Shown here: piece after piece, positions 1 to 6,242 of the stretch | Layout: each line of letters begins with the position of its first letter | How positions within the stretch are numbered: the first letter of the stretch is position 1 | NCBI GenBank assembly: GCA_003162495.1 | Contig: PMOF01000265.1 | Location: 5,325 to 11,571 of the forward strand | Source of the DNA: Acidobacteriaceae bacterium | GTDB lineage: Bacteria > Acidobacteriota > Terriglobia > Terriglobales > Acidobacteriaceae | Direction of reading: 5' to 3' | DNA: 6,247 bases | Notes under the pieces: model-generated | The model's database searches: none | The model's input: the letters and a program-made list of their open reading frames with translations, nothing else | Told to the model about the DNA's origin: nothing | Made by a program: the position numbers and the translations under genes

Positions 1-1292
1 AGCGCATCTACGGCACCGCCTTTTTCTCAAAGAAGGATCTCGATGAGTATCTCGAACGGCTGGAAGATGCCAAGAAGCGGGATCATCGGCGGCTCGGGAA
101 AGAGCTCGAACTTTTTACGGTCAGTGAGGATGTAGGCGCCGGCCTGCCGCTTTGGCTTCCGAAAGGCGCAACCATCCGCCGCCTGCTTGAGGAGTACATT
201 CTCGATCTCGAACGCCGCGCCGGATACGAGCACGTTTACACGCCCAGCCTGGCAAAGGTCGAACTTTACATCCGCTCCGGCCACTGGGAGCACTATCACG
301 AGGACATGTTTCCGCCCATGGATCTTGAGACCGAGCGAATGGTTCTGCGGCCCATGAACTGCCCCCATCACATCCTGATCTACGAGTCGAAGCCGCGCAG
401 CTATCGTGATTTGCCGGTGAGGCTCGCCGAGCTCGGCATGATGTATCGCTATGAGCGGTCAGGCGTGCTGAGCGGCCTCAGCCGGGTACGCTGCATGACG
501 CTAAACGACGCCCATATCTTTTGCACGCCGGAACAGATCAAGGAAGAATTCTCAAATGTCATGAAGCTGGTCGAACGTTCGTATAAGGATCTCGGCATTA
601 CAAAATACAGTTACCGTCTCTCGCTGCGCGACCCTGCAAACAAGGAAAAATACGTCGACAACGACGAAATGTGGACCCTTGGCGAGCGTGTGTTGCGCGA
701 AGCGCTCGACTCTCTCGGCCTCTCCTATCGCGAGGCTCGCGGTGAAGCGGCGTTCTACGGACCCAAGCTCGACATCCAGCTCGCCGACGTGATGGGCCAC
801 GAAGAAACCTACTCTACCATTCAGCTTGATTTTCACTTGCCCAGCCAGTTCGGCCTGGAGTACGCGGGTGCAGACGGCAAACAGCACCGGCCCGTAATGA
901 TCCATCGCGCGATTATCAGCACCATGGAGCGCATGGTCTCCTATCTCATCGAGTTGTACGCCGGCGCGTTCCCGCTCTGGCTCGCGCCGGTGCAGGTCGG
1001 CCTCGTTCCCATCAGCGAGCGCCACCTTCCCTACGCCGAAAAGGTGCTCCAAGAGTTAAAACAGGCGAGCCTGCGAGTCGAAGTCGACGCCCGCAACGAG
1101 AAGATGAACGCCAAGATCCGCGACTTCGCCAACCAGAAGACGCCCTACATCCTCGTCTTCGGCGACAAGGAAGAAGGGTCCGGTTCGGTCAGCGTGCGCA
1201 CCCGCGGCAAAGGCGACCAGGGCTCCATGCCGCTGGCCGATTTCATCGACAAGGCAAACGCGCTGATCGCCGGGAAATCGACGGAACTTTAG
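1..1292 (+). CDS. thrS: Threonyl-tRNA synthetase, C-terminal 429 residues (5' end off window)
   Basis: Cytoplasmic class II aminoacyl-tRNA synthetase that charges tRNA-Thr with threonine. The frame is open from base 3, and an upstream portion of about 214 residues (TGS and editing domains) is missing at the window edge. The fragment begins at the end of the editing domain with [17 protein letters not shown]. The class II catalytic core follows, then from about residue 327 (LAPVQV) the anticodon-binding domain. The three zinc ligands that bind threonine are visible: C120 (MNCPHH), H171 (NDAHIF) and H301 (MIHRAI). By my alignment from memory they correspond to E. coli C334, H385 and H511. Motif 2 Arg is R149 (MYRYERSG) and motif 3 Arg is R310 (STMERM). 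The in-frame ATG at 306 is internal, because homologous sequence continues upstream of it. The stop is TAG at 1290-1292. A small oddity is Cys at residue 164 (RVRCMT), where E. coli has Gly. Identification is secure. Confidence 0.97.
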   Translation, partial: RIYGTAFFSKKDLDEYLERLEDAKKRDHRRLGKELELFTVSEDVGAGLPLWLPKGATIRRLLEEYILDLERRAGYEHVYTPSLAKVELYIRSGHWEHYHEDMFPPMDLETERMVLRPMNCPHHILIYESKPRSYRDLPVRLAELGMMYRYERSGVLSGLSRVRCMTLNDAHIFCTPEQIKEEFSNVMKLVERSYKDLGITKYSYRLSLRDPANKEKYVDNDEMWTLGERVLREALDSLGLSYREARGEAAFYGPKLDIQLADVMGHEETYSTIQLDFHLPSQFGLEYAGADGKQHRPVMIHRAIISTMERMVSYLIELYAGAFPLWLAPVQVGLVPISERHLPYAEKVLQELKQASLRVEVDARNEKMNAKIRDFANQKTPYILVFGDKEEGSGSVSVRTRGKGDQGSMPLADFIDKANALIAGKSTEL

Positions 1293-1303
1293 CGATAGAA
1301 ACA

Positions 1304-1309
1304 AGGGAG
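1304..1309 (+). promoter_or_regulatory. Ribosome binding site of the exported glycoside-hydrolase-like gene
   Basis: AGGGAG lies 5 bases before the ATG at 1315, inside the 22-base thrS spacer. It fixes the start and gives the downstream gene its own initiation signal even if it is transcribed from thrS. Confidence 0.75.
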
Positions 1310-1314
1310 AGCCG

Positions 1315-3561
1315 ATGTTCAACCGCCGCACATTCCTCAAGTCCGGCTTGACCACCGGTGCAGCCGCGCTTCCCCTGGCTTCCGCGCTTGACGCTCTCCA
1401 TCTCGCTTTCGCCGCCGCTGCGGAAGAGACTGCACCCAACGCCGCGACCAACCTCGCACCCAGGCTCATGGGGCTTCCTGCTCGTCTTGCGCCCGTGGAT
1501 CCGGCCGCTGAGTCATGGCTGCAGCGGGTTCGCCGCGTGGGCCAGAGCAACATGACCGAACACGACCCCGCCGTGATGAACATCGAGGAGTGGGCCGACT
1601 ATTGGCACGGATGCCAAACCGACATAGTCTTCATCAGCGTCACCGGCATCCTGGCTTTTTATCCGTCGAAGGTAAAGTTCCACCGCCATGGAAAATTCTT
1701 GAACGGGCGCGATTTTTTTGGCGAGTGCGTGGCCGCCGCCAAAAAGCGCGGCATGCGCGTGGTGGCGCGGATGAGCCCCGACCTGAACTGGGGCGACGCG
1801 CTTGAGGCGCATCCCGAGTGGGCCATGCGCAACAGTGACGGGTCGGTCCAGTTCAATGGCGAAGAGCCTCGCCTGTTCCGCACCTGCATGTTCTCCACCT
1901 ACATGGACGATTACGTTCCCGCCATCATGCGCGAGGTGAATGCACTCTACGACGTCGACTGCTTCTATACCAACGGTTGGCCGCCGCTGGGCAGCTTGCC
2001 CGAGTGCCATTGCGCCATTTGCGCCAAGTTGCCGCCCGCGAATACGGTGGCCTACTGGCACGCCTTCAATGACCGTCTCTTTGAGCTGTGGCAAAAGTAC
2101 GACGCCATCGCCAAAGAGAAAAAGCCGGACAGTTTCTTCTTTGCCAATCTGGGCGGCAATATCCACGCCGGGCCCAATCTCGATCGCCTGGGTAAGATTG
2201 CTGCCTGGTTCCAGGGAGACAACCAGGGCCGCACCAACGAAGACCCCGCGGTGTGGGGTTGCACGCTGCATGGCCGCGTGTGCAACGCAGTGCTGGATGG
2301 CAAATTCGCCGCCAACGTTACCGCCGCTTACTCCACCGGCGAAGTAGCCTGGCGCAACGCAGCCAAGAACCCCGCCGAGACAAAGATGTGGCTGAACGAA
2401 ACCCTGGCCAGCGGGCTGACTCCGTATTACCACTTCATCGGATCGGAAGATGGCTTTGGCGAGGATCGGCGCTGGCAAAAAGTCGGCGCCGATTACTTCC
2501 GGTGGAGCGCCAAGCACGATGCTCATTTCAGGGTCCGCCGCTCCATCGCCAACATCGGCGTGGTGATGGGGCAGAGTACGCAGCTCCTCTACCATGGGCC
2601 TTCGACCGCGCGCTCACACACTTACATGCGCGAGACCACGCATGGCATGTATGAGACTTTGCTCACCGGCCGCTTTGCTTTCGATTACGCGCACGAAGAT
2701 CGCCTTGACCCGGAACACCTCAGCAAATATCGGGCGCTGCTACTGCCCAATATCGCCATGCTCAGCGACCGGCAGTGTGACCAGATTCGAGATTTCGTGC
2801 GACGTGGTGGATCGATCATGGCCAGCTTTGAGACCGGCCTCTATGACGAGAATCTGAAATCGCGCACCGATTTTGCCCTCGCCGATCTGCTCGGCATCAG
2901 CAAGGCCGGCGAAGTCGTCGGCACCAATGGCAATGCGTATTACGCCCGCCTGGAGCGCCCTCACGCGATCCTTGACGGATTTGCTGACACCAACTGGCTG
3001 CCCGGCGCGCAGAATCGTGTGCCGCTCAAACCAGTGCGCGATGCGGTGCTAACGGTCGTGCCCGGGTTTGTACGTTATCCGCCTGAGTTGGCTTACCCGC
3101 CGGTTTCGCACACCGTCCAGCCGGCAGTGGTGCTGCGCGAAACCGGCTCCAGCCGCATCGCCTATTTTCCCGGCGATATAGAACGCACCTTTTGGCTCAC
3201 CGGCCACGGCGACTTGCTGCGCCTGATGCACAACACGATTCGATGGATCACCGAAGACGAGCGCGTGGTCCATGTGGATGGCCCCGGATTCGTCGAGATG
3301 TTCGCCTGGGAGACCAACCCCGGCTATGCGGTGCACCTGCTCAACTACACCAGCCCCAACGCCCATCATGGCTGGATGCAATCCGTTTATCCGCTCGGGC
3401 CGCAGACGGTAAGCCTGAAGCTGCCGCCAGGCGTCCGAGCGAAGTCAGTCGAGTTGCTATGCGCCGAGCAAAGCGTGCCGTTCCACAGCGAGGGCCAGTT
3501 GTTGCGCTTCACAATTCCGAGCGTCGCAGACTATGAAGTGGCCGCCGTGACCATCAGTTAA
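1315..3561 (+). CDS. Tat-exported glycoside-hydrolase-like protein with beta-galactosidase trimerisation-type domain
   Basis: A 748-residue protein, probably exported folded through the Tat pathway. The N-terminus NRRTFLKSG (twin Arg at 4-5) is followed by a hydrophobic stretch and AFAAAAEE, so cleavage is likely near residues 33-36. Residues about 80-400 look like a TIM-barrel hydrolase of the hypothetical glycosyl hydrolase 6 (GHL6) type. Strand-like segments include VVARMSPD (149-156) and DCFYTNGWPP (from 215). Cys at 231, 233 and 236 form a CxCxxC motif. E362 (LNETLASG) is a possible catalytic acid, but this is only a guess. Residues about 412-640 resemble the GATase-like trimerisation domain of GH42 beta-galactosidases (LLPNIAMLSD, FVRRGGSIMASFETGLYDE). 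A beta-rich C-terminal domain follows. The start at 1315 is supported by a good ribosome binding site and the signal peptide. Substrate and reaction are unknown, and family assignment is from memory of motifs. The 22-base gap to thrS permits co-transcription. Confidence 0.72.
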   Translation: MFNRRTFLKSGLTTGAAALPLASALDALHLAFAAAAEETAPNAATNLAPRLMGLPARLAPVDPAAESWLQRVRRVGQSNMTEHDPAVMNIEEWADYWHGCQTDIVFISVTGILAFYPSKVKFHRHGKFLNGRDFFGECVAAAKKRGMRVVARMSPDLNWGDALEAHPEWAMRNSDGSVQFNGEEPRLFRTCMFSTYMDDYVPAIMREVNALYDVDCFYTNGWPPLGSLPECHCAICAKLPPANTVAYWHAFNDRLFELWQKYDAIAKEKKPDSFFFANLGGNIHAGPNLDRLGKIAAWFQGDNQGRTNEDPAVWGCTLHGRVCNAVLDGKFAANVTAAYSTGEVAWRNAAKNPAETKMWLNETLASGLTPYYHFIGSEDGFGEDRRWQKVGADYFRWSAKHDAHFRVRRSIANIGVVMGQSTQLLYHGPSTARSHTYMRETTHGMYETLLTGRFAFDYAHEDRLDPEHLSKYRALLLPNIAMLSDRQCDQIRDFVRRGGSIMASFETGLYDENLKSRTDFALADLLGISKAGEVVGTNGNAYYARLERPHAILDGFADTNWLPGAQNRVPLKPVRDAVLTVVPGFVRYPPELAYPPVSHTVQPAVVLRETGSSRIAYFPGDIERTFWLTGHGDLLRLMHNTIRWITEDERVVHVDGPGFVEMFAWETNPGYAVHLLNYTSPNAHHGWMQSVYPLGPQTVSLKLPPGVRAKSVELLCAEQSVPFHSEGQLLRFTIPSVADYEVAAVTIS

Positions 3562-3578
3562 GCGCGCAACAGCCTGCG

Positions 3579-3630
3579 CTTCGGGCAGAGGTCCGGTCTG
3601 AAGGGTACGGGCTTCAGCCCCGGAAGGAGA
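3579..3630. repeat. Candidate dispersed intergenic repeat fragment with small hairpin
   Basis: The segment carries CTTCGGGCAGAG, then CTGAAGG, then GGGCTTCAGCCC at 3609-3620, which folds as a 4-bp stem (5 bp if the loop shrinks to 2). This order of short motifs resembles intergenic repeat elements that I recall from acidobacterial genomes. Only one copy is in the window, so the repeat status is inference. Confidence 0.3.
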
Positions 3631-3675
3631 GCCATTCCTCAAACGGGTCCAATCCTCAACATCGGATCGCTGTTC

Positions 3676-3685
3676 GCTGTACAGC
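3676..3685. promoter_or_regulatory. Perfect 10-base palindrome GCTGTACAGC
   Basis: GCTGTACAGC reads the same on both strands. A second GCTGT half at 3669-3673 can also pair with ACAGC at 3681-3685 around a 7-base loop. It could be a dimeric regulator site or a small hairpin, but no specific regulator is indicated and chance is plausible. Confidence 0.2.
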
Positions 3686-3723
3686 AGCAGTGAAAGTGCG
3701 TTATCCTCAAGCCAGGCGGGACT

Positions 3724-3747
3724 GCCATGCACATGCGCGCCATGCAC
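3724..3747. repeat. Short direct repeat GCCATGCAC x2
   Basis: GCCATGCAC occurs at 3724-3732 and again at 3739-3747, a 15-base period with a 6-base spacer. Only two copies are present. Its meaning is unknown and it may be chance. Confidence 0.3.
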
Positions 3748-3854
3748 GGATCCAACTGCGCGCCAGCCATCGGGCGCTGGTCGCGGTCGCGCGCCCGCAG
3801 TATCTGCCCCCGGAAGCACCTGCGCGCGCTGCCCACCCGCACTCGACCTAGCCT

Positions 3855-3886
3855 CTTCGGCGGCGACTAGTACCAACCCGCCGAAG
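3855..3886 (+). terminator. Perfect 9-bp stem-loop upstream of the aminotransferase (terminator or leader hairpin)
   Basis: CTTCGGCGG (3855-3863) pairs exactly with CCGCCGAAG (3878-3886) around a 14-base loop that contains the palindrome ACTAGT. A flanking T-G pair (3854/3887) may add a tenth pair. It sits 294 bases after the exported-protein stop and 120 bases before the aminotransferase start. No T-run follows, only a pyrimidine-rich stretch (CTGCTTTCTCGCCC), so it is not a classic intrinsic terminator. It could stabilise an mRNA end, act as a non-canonical terminator, or be a 5'-leader element. The structure is directly visible; the role is not. Confidence 0.4.
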
Positions 3887-3993
3887 GCCCTCGCCTGCTT
3901 TCTCGCCCAGCCGGGCAATCAGAACTGAATGATCCCACCAACGGGGTCCGTGGCCGTGCCCTATTCGTGCATGTCCGCATCAACGAATCTGCC

Positions 3994-4000
3994 GAGGAGA
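3994..4000 (+). promoter_or_regulatory. Ribosome binding site deciding the aminotransferase start
   Basis: GAGGAGA lies 6 bases before the ATG at 4007. The upstream in-frame ATGs at 3929 and 3971 lack such a motif, and their extra residues have no resemblance to the family, so 4007 is preferred. Confidence 0.8.
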
Positions 4001-4006
4001 TCGATC

Positions 4007-5401
4007 ATGACCAAGCAAGAGCTGCACGCGCAATACGGACCTAAACTTGTCTGTCCGCTGCCCGGCCCCAAGGCCCAGGCAGCAGTCGCGGCCGATACGC
4101 GCCTCATCTCGCCCAGTTATACGCGCTCCTATCCGCTGGTGGCCCGGCGCGCCCGCAGCTGTCGCGTTGAAGATGTGGACGGCAACGAGTTTCTCGACTT
4201 CGCCGCGGGCATCGCCGTGGTTTCCACTGGCCACTGCCATCCGGAAGTGGTCGCTGCCATCCAGAAGCAGGCCGCTGAGCTGATCCACATCTCCGGAACC
4301 GACTTCTACCACGAGCCGCTCACCGAACTGGCCGACCGTCTTTCCGCCGTGGCGCCCATGCCCGGCCCGCATAAGTTTTTCTACGGCAACTCCGGTGCAG
4401 AGGCGGTCGAATGCGCCCTCAAGCTGGCCCGCTACCACACCGGCCGCCAGCAGATCATCTCGTTCTTCGGCGCATTCCACGGCCGCACCATGGGCGCGCT
4501 TTCGCTCACCGGCTCCAAGCCCCAGCAGAAGCGCCGCTTCTCGCCGCTGGTTCCCGGCGTCACGCATATCCGCTATCCCTATACTTATCGTGGATGCACT
4601 GGCGGCCCGCAGGAAGAAGAAGCTTTCAGTATGGGTTGCGCCCGCTTCATCGAGGAAAAACTTTTCAAGACCATCCTCGCGCCCGAAGAGGTTGCCGCCA
4701 TTTTCATTGAGCCCATCCAGGGTGAAGGCGGCTACGTCGTAGCGCCCGATAACTTCCTCCGCGAGTTGCGCGTCATCTGCAACCGGCACGGCATCCTGCT
4801 GGTGGTGGATGAAGTGCAGTCGGGCGCCGGCCGCACCGGCAAGTGGTGGGCCATCGAACACTCTGGCGTCGAGCCCGATATGGTTTGCATGGCCAAGGGC
4901 ATCGCCAGCGGCATGCCGCTCGGCATCTGCATGGCCCGCGCGGAAATCATGGATTGGGTCCCTGGTTCGCATGCCTCCACCTTTGGCGGCAACCCGATTT
5001 CCCTCGCCGCCGCCATGGCCACCATGGACATACTCGAGCGCGAAGGCATTCGAAATGCCGCCCGCGTGGGCGATTTCATCCTTCAGCGACTGCGCGGCTG
5101 GAAATCAACCCACCCGCTCGTCGGTGACGTGCGCGGACGCGGCCTGATGATCGGCATCGAGCTGGTGAAGGACAAGGCCACACGCGAGCCGGTCACAGCC
5201 CTGCGCAACCGTGTTGAGACCCTGGCCTTTGAGCGCGGCCTGATGATTCTCGGTTGCGGCGAGACCTCGATTCGTCTCTGCCCTCCGCTCATTGTCAGCG
5301 AGCACGAAGCCACCGTCGCCCTCGACATCCTGGAAGATGCTCTTACGCAAGTCGAAAAGGAACACCAGCACGCCAGCGCGCTGGAAGCTGTAAACGCTTA
5401 G
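4007..5401 (+). CDS. PLP-dependent class III aminotransferase, acetylornithine/4-aminobutyrate family
   Basis: A 464-residue cytoplasmic enzyme of fold type I that moves an amino group from an omega-amino substrate to a 2-oxo acid using pyridoxal phosphate. The landmarks run in family order. The N-terminal PGPKAQA and ISPSYTRSYPLV are followed by the phosphate-binding GNSGA (127-131), FHGR (157-160) and EPIQGEGG (E235, E240). DEVQSG supplies D268 for the PLP ring nitrogen, MAKGIASG carries the Schiff-base Lys K297, and HASTFGGNP carries T325, expected to contact cofactor phosphate from the partner subunit. Length is slightly above the usual 400-450, mainly from the N-terminal segment. That N-terminus resembles the GABA-transaminase/ArgD-like group, which includes archaeal homologues shown to be amino-acid racemases. 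The substrate (GABA, acetylornithine, lysine or racemisation) therefore cannot be set from sequence. No arginine-synthesis genes are nearby. Family assignment is secure, substrate is not. Confidence 0.93.
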   Translation: MTKQELHAQYGPKLVCPLPGPKAQAAVAADTRLISPSYTRSYPLVARRARSCRVEDVDGNEFLDFAAGIAVVSTGHCHPEVVAAIQKQAAELIHISGTDFYHEPLTELADRLSAVAPMPGPHKFFYGNSGAEAVECALKLARYHTGRQQIISFFGAFHGRTMGALSLTGSKPQQKRRFSPLVPGVTHIRYPYTYRGCTGGPQEEEAFSMGCARFIEEKLFKTILAPEEVAAIFIEPIQGEGGYVVAPDNFLRELRVICNRHGILLVVDEVQSGAGRTGKWWAIEHSGVEPDMVCMAKGIASGMPLGICMARAEIMDWVPGSHASTFGGNPISLAAAMATMDILEREGIRNAARVGDFILQRLRGWKSTHPLVGDVRGRGLMIGIELVKDKATREPVTALRNRVETLAFERGLMILGCGETSIRLCPPLIVSEHEATVALDILEDALTQVEKEHQHASALEAVNA

Positions 5402-5403
5402 CA

Positions 5404-5456
5404 CAACTGCAGGCTGCCGGGTCGATCTGGGTCTCAGCCCAGGCGGCCCGGAGTTG
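5404..5456 (+). promoter_or_regulatory. Layered stem-loop in the aminotransferase-yraN spacer
   Basis: Three nested complementary pairs are visible: CAACT (5404-5408) with AGTTG (5452-5456), CCGGG (5417-5421) with CCCGG (5447-5451), and CTGGG (5427-5431) with CCCAG (5438-5442) around a 6-base loop. An alternative GCTGCC/GGCGGC helix (5413-5418 with 5442-5447) competes with it. It starts 2 bases after the aminotransferase stop and no T-run follows. It may protect the upstream mRNA end, attenuate transcription into yraN, or be a repeat-type element. The function is inferred only from position. Confidence 0.35.
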
Positions 5457-5490
5457 CGCCATTTGCCCATCCAGCCGAAAATGGTTTGCC

Positions 5491-5979
5491 ATGGGATGGA
5501 TCGAGCAGACCCGCATCAACTGGCTAGAGCGCGCCCTCGCCGGGTTGAACCGGATTGCGCGTACTCATGGAACGCCGTCGCAGCCCACCCATCTGGCCAC
5601 CGGAATCGAAGGCGAAGACGCCGCGTTCTTTTATCTACGCCGCAAAGGCTACACCGTCGTGGCGCGGCGCTGGTCTGCGGGCAACCTGCCCGGCGATCTT
5701 GACCTGATCGCCTGGCACGGTCCCATGCTGTGCGTTGTCGAGGTCAAGACGCGCACCGCGCACGATCTCACTCCCGCCGAGGTTGCCGTCGACTCCCACA
5801 AGCGCAGCACCCTGCGTCGGTTGGCCCGCCAATACGTGCGTCAGTTGCCCGAGGACACCGCCCCGCCGGTCCGCTTCGACGTGCTCAGCGTGTATCTTGT
5901 GCCGGGACAAGAGAAAGAGTTCCAACACTTCGAAGGGTCTTTCGATTGGAGCGAGCAGCGGGACTACGAAGGTCGTTGA
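5491..5979 (+). CDS. yraN: YraN/UPF0102 family nuclease-like protein
   Basis: A 162-residue protein of the UPF0102 (YraN) family. This family has a PD-(D/E)xK restriction-endonuclease-like fold and a poorly known role, suspected to be in nucleic-acid processing. Family hallmarks are GIEGEDAAFFYLRRKGY (E42), GDLDLIAW (D71) and VVEVKTR (E84, K86), which give the expected acid/E-x-K catalytic constellation. The segment LTPAEVAVDSHKR and the C-terminal RFDVLSVYL also fit the family. Position 69 is Asp (GDLDLIA) where Glu (GEIDLIA) is usual. A 35-residue N-terminal extension precedes the core. The frame is open back to 5254 inside the aminotransferase gene, but the first in-frame ATG outside it is 5491. 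No clear ribosome binding site precedes it, and I found no better in-frame start after the aminotransferase stop. It lies 89 bases after the aminotransferase and converges with iscX. Confidence 0.9.
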   Translation: MGWIEQTRINWLERALAGLNRIARTHGTPSQPTHLATGIEGEDAAFFYLRRKGYTVVARRWSAGNLPGDLDLIAWHGPMLCVVEVKTRTAHDLTPAEVAVDSHKRSTLRRLARQYVRQLPEDTAPPVRFDVLSVYLVPGQEKEFQHFEGSFDWSEQRDYEGR

Positions 5980-6010
5980 CGATGATCTCTGGAAGCGATC
6001 GATTCCGCGC

Positions 6011-6229
6011 TCACCCTTGCGCGTCCTGCCACTCCTCATGCCAGGCCATTTGAATCGCCTCCAGCCGCGGCTCGTTGGATTTTGCGGGATCGTCGGCAAA
6101 GCCCTCCAACTCGGTGACGTAGCGGTGCAGGTCAGTAAAGCGCACCGTGAAGGGGTCCAGGTCCGGAAATTTCTCAGTCAACTGGATGCCGATCTCTTCA
6201 GCGTCGGTCCATAGAATCTCGCGCGCCAT
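6011..6229 (-). CDS. iscX: Fe-S cluster assembly protein IscX
   Basis: A 72-residue acidic protein matching IscX (YfhJ), the small helical partner of cysteine desulfurase IscS that modulates Fe-S cluster assembly and can bind iron. Diagnostic segments are LWTDAEEIG (6-14), FPDLDPFTVRFTDLHRYV (21-38) and the run LEGFADDPAKSNEPRLEAI (41-59). These align closely with E. coli IscX (WTDSREIG, YPDLDPKTVRFTDMH, DDDPQASNE), which is 66 residues. The small surplus is at the C-terminus (HEEWQDAQG). The ATG at 6229-6227 is preceded by AAGGAG at the normal distance, so the gene is complete. In proteobacteria iscX is usually the last gene of the isc operon, so upstream isc genes such as fdx, hscA or iscU are expected beyond the right edge. 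That is inference. It converges with yraN with 31 bases between stops. Confidence 0.93.
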   Translation of the reverse strand: MAREILWTDAEEIGIQLTEKFPDLDPFTVRFTDLHRYVTELEGFADDPAKSNEPRLEAIQMAWHEEWQDAQG

Positions 6230-6236
6230 GGGTTCG

Positions 6237-6242
6237 CTCCTT
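6237..6242 (-). promoter_or_regulatory. Ribosome binding site of iscX
   Basis: On the minus strand AAGGAG precedes the ATG of iscX with a 7-base spacer, a near-ideal signal. It lies 5 bases from the window edge, so whether iscX is coupled to an upstream gene cannot be seen. Confidence 0.8.

Larger units (their letters stand above)
3562..4006. other. 445-base non-coding gap with several dyads
   Basis: No convincing gene is seen on either strand between the exported protein and the aminotransferase. The gap contains a short GGGC-TTCA-GCCC hairpin, a perfect 10-base palindrome, a 9-base direct repeat and a perfect 9-bp stem-loop, each listed separately. No U-tract terminator and no clear -35/-10 promoter is visible, although the aminotransferase promoter probably lies here because the gap is large. 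The sequence is GC-rich like its surroundings. It could be a leader/terminator region or a decayed remnant of something unrecognised. Confidence 0.6.

Noticed and set aside
1513..2595. Long minus-strand open frame of 360 codons opposite the exported protein
   Set aside because: It is antisense to a gene with clear domains. Long antisense frames are common in GC-rich DNA, and its translation shows no family motifs.
3670..3684. CTGT-N7-ACAG as a LexA (SOS) box
   Set aside because: The E. coli type box needs an 8-base spacer and an AT-rich centre, and no damage-response gene is adjacent.
3727..3870. Plus-strand 47-codon frame beginning MHMRAMHG in the gap
   Set aside because: No ribosome binding site, low-complexity Arg/Ala-rich product and no known family. 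Part of it is the direct repeat and the 9-bp hairpin.
3457..3918. Minus-strand open frame of 153 codons covering most of the non-coding gap
   Set aside because: It begins with TTG without a ribosome binding site, runs 105 bases into the end of the exported-protein gene, and has an Ala/Gly/Arg-rich composition with no recognisable motif.
3929..4006. Upstream in-frame ATGs (3929, 3971) as aminotransferase start
   Set aside because: The extra residues do not resemble the family N-terminus, and only the ATG at 4007 has a good ribosome binding site.
3980..4972. Minus-strand open frame of 330 codons opposite the aminotransferase
   Set aside because: It is a shadow of a gene with complete catalytic motifs. 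Its translation is His/Ala/Gly-rich and unlike any family I know.
5254..5490. Extended yraN start inside the aminotransferase gene
   Set aside because: This would need a 148-base overlap with a well-supported gene, and the added sequence is not YraN-like.
5991..6006. Imperfect palindrome GGAAGCGATCGATTCC between yraN and iscX as a shared terminator
   Set aside because: It has a central mismatch, a loop of only 2 bases and no T-run on either side, so it is a poor terminator.
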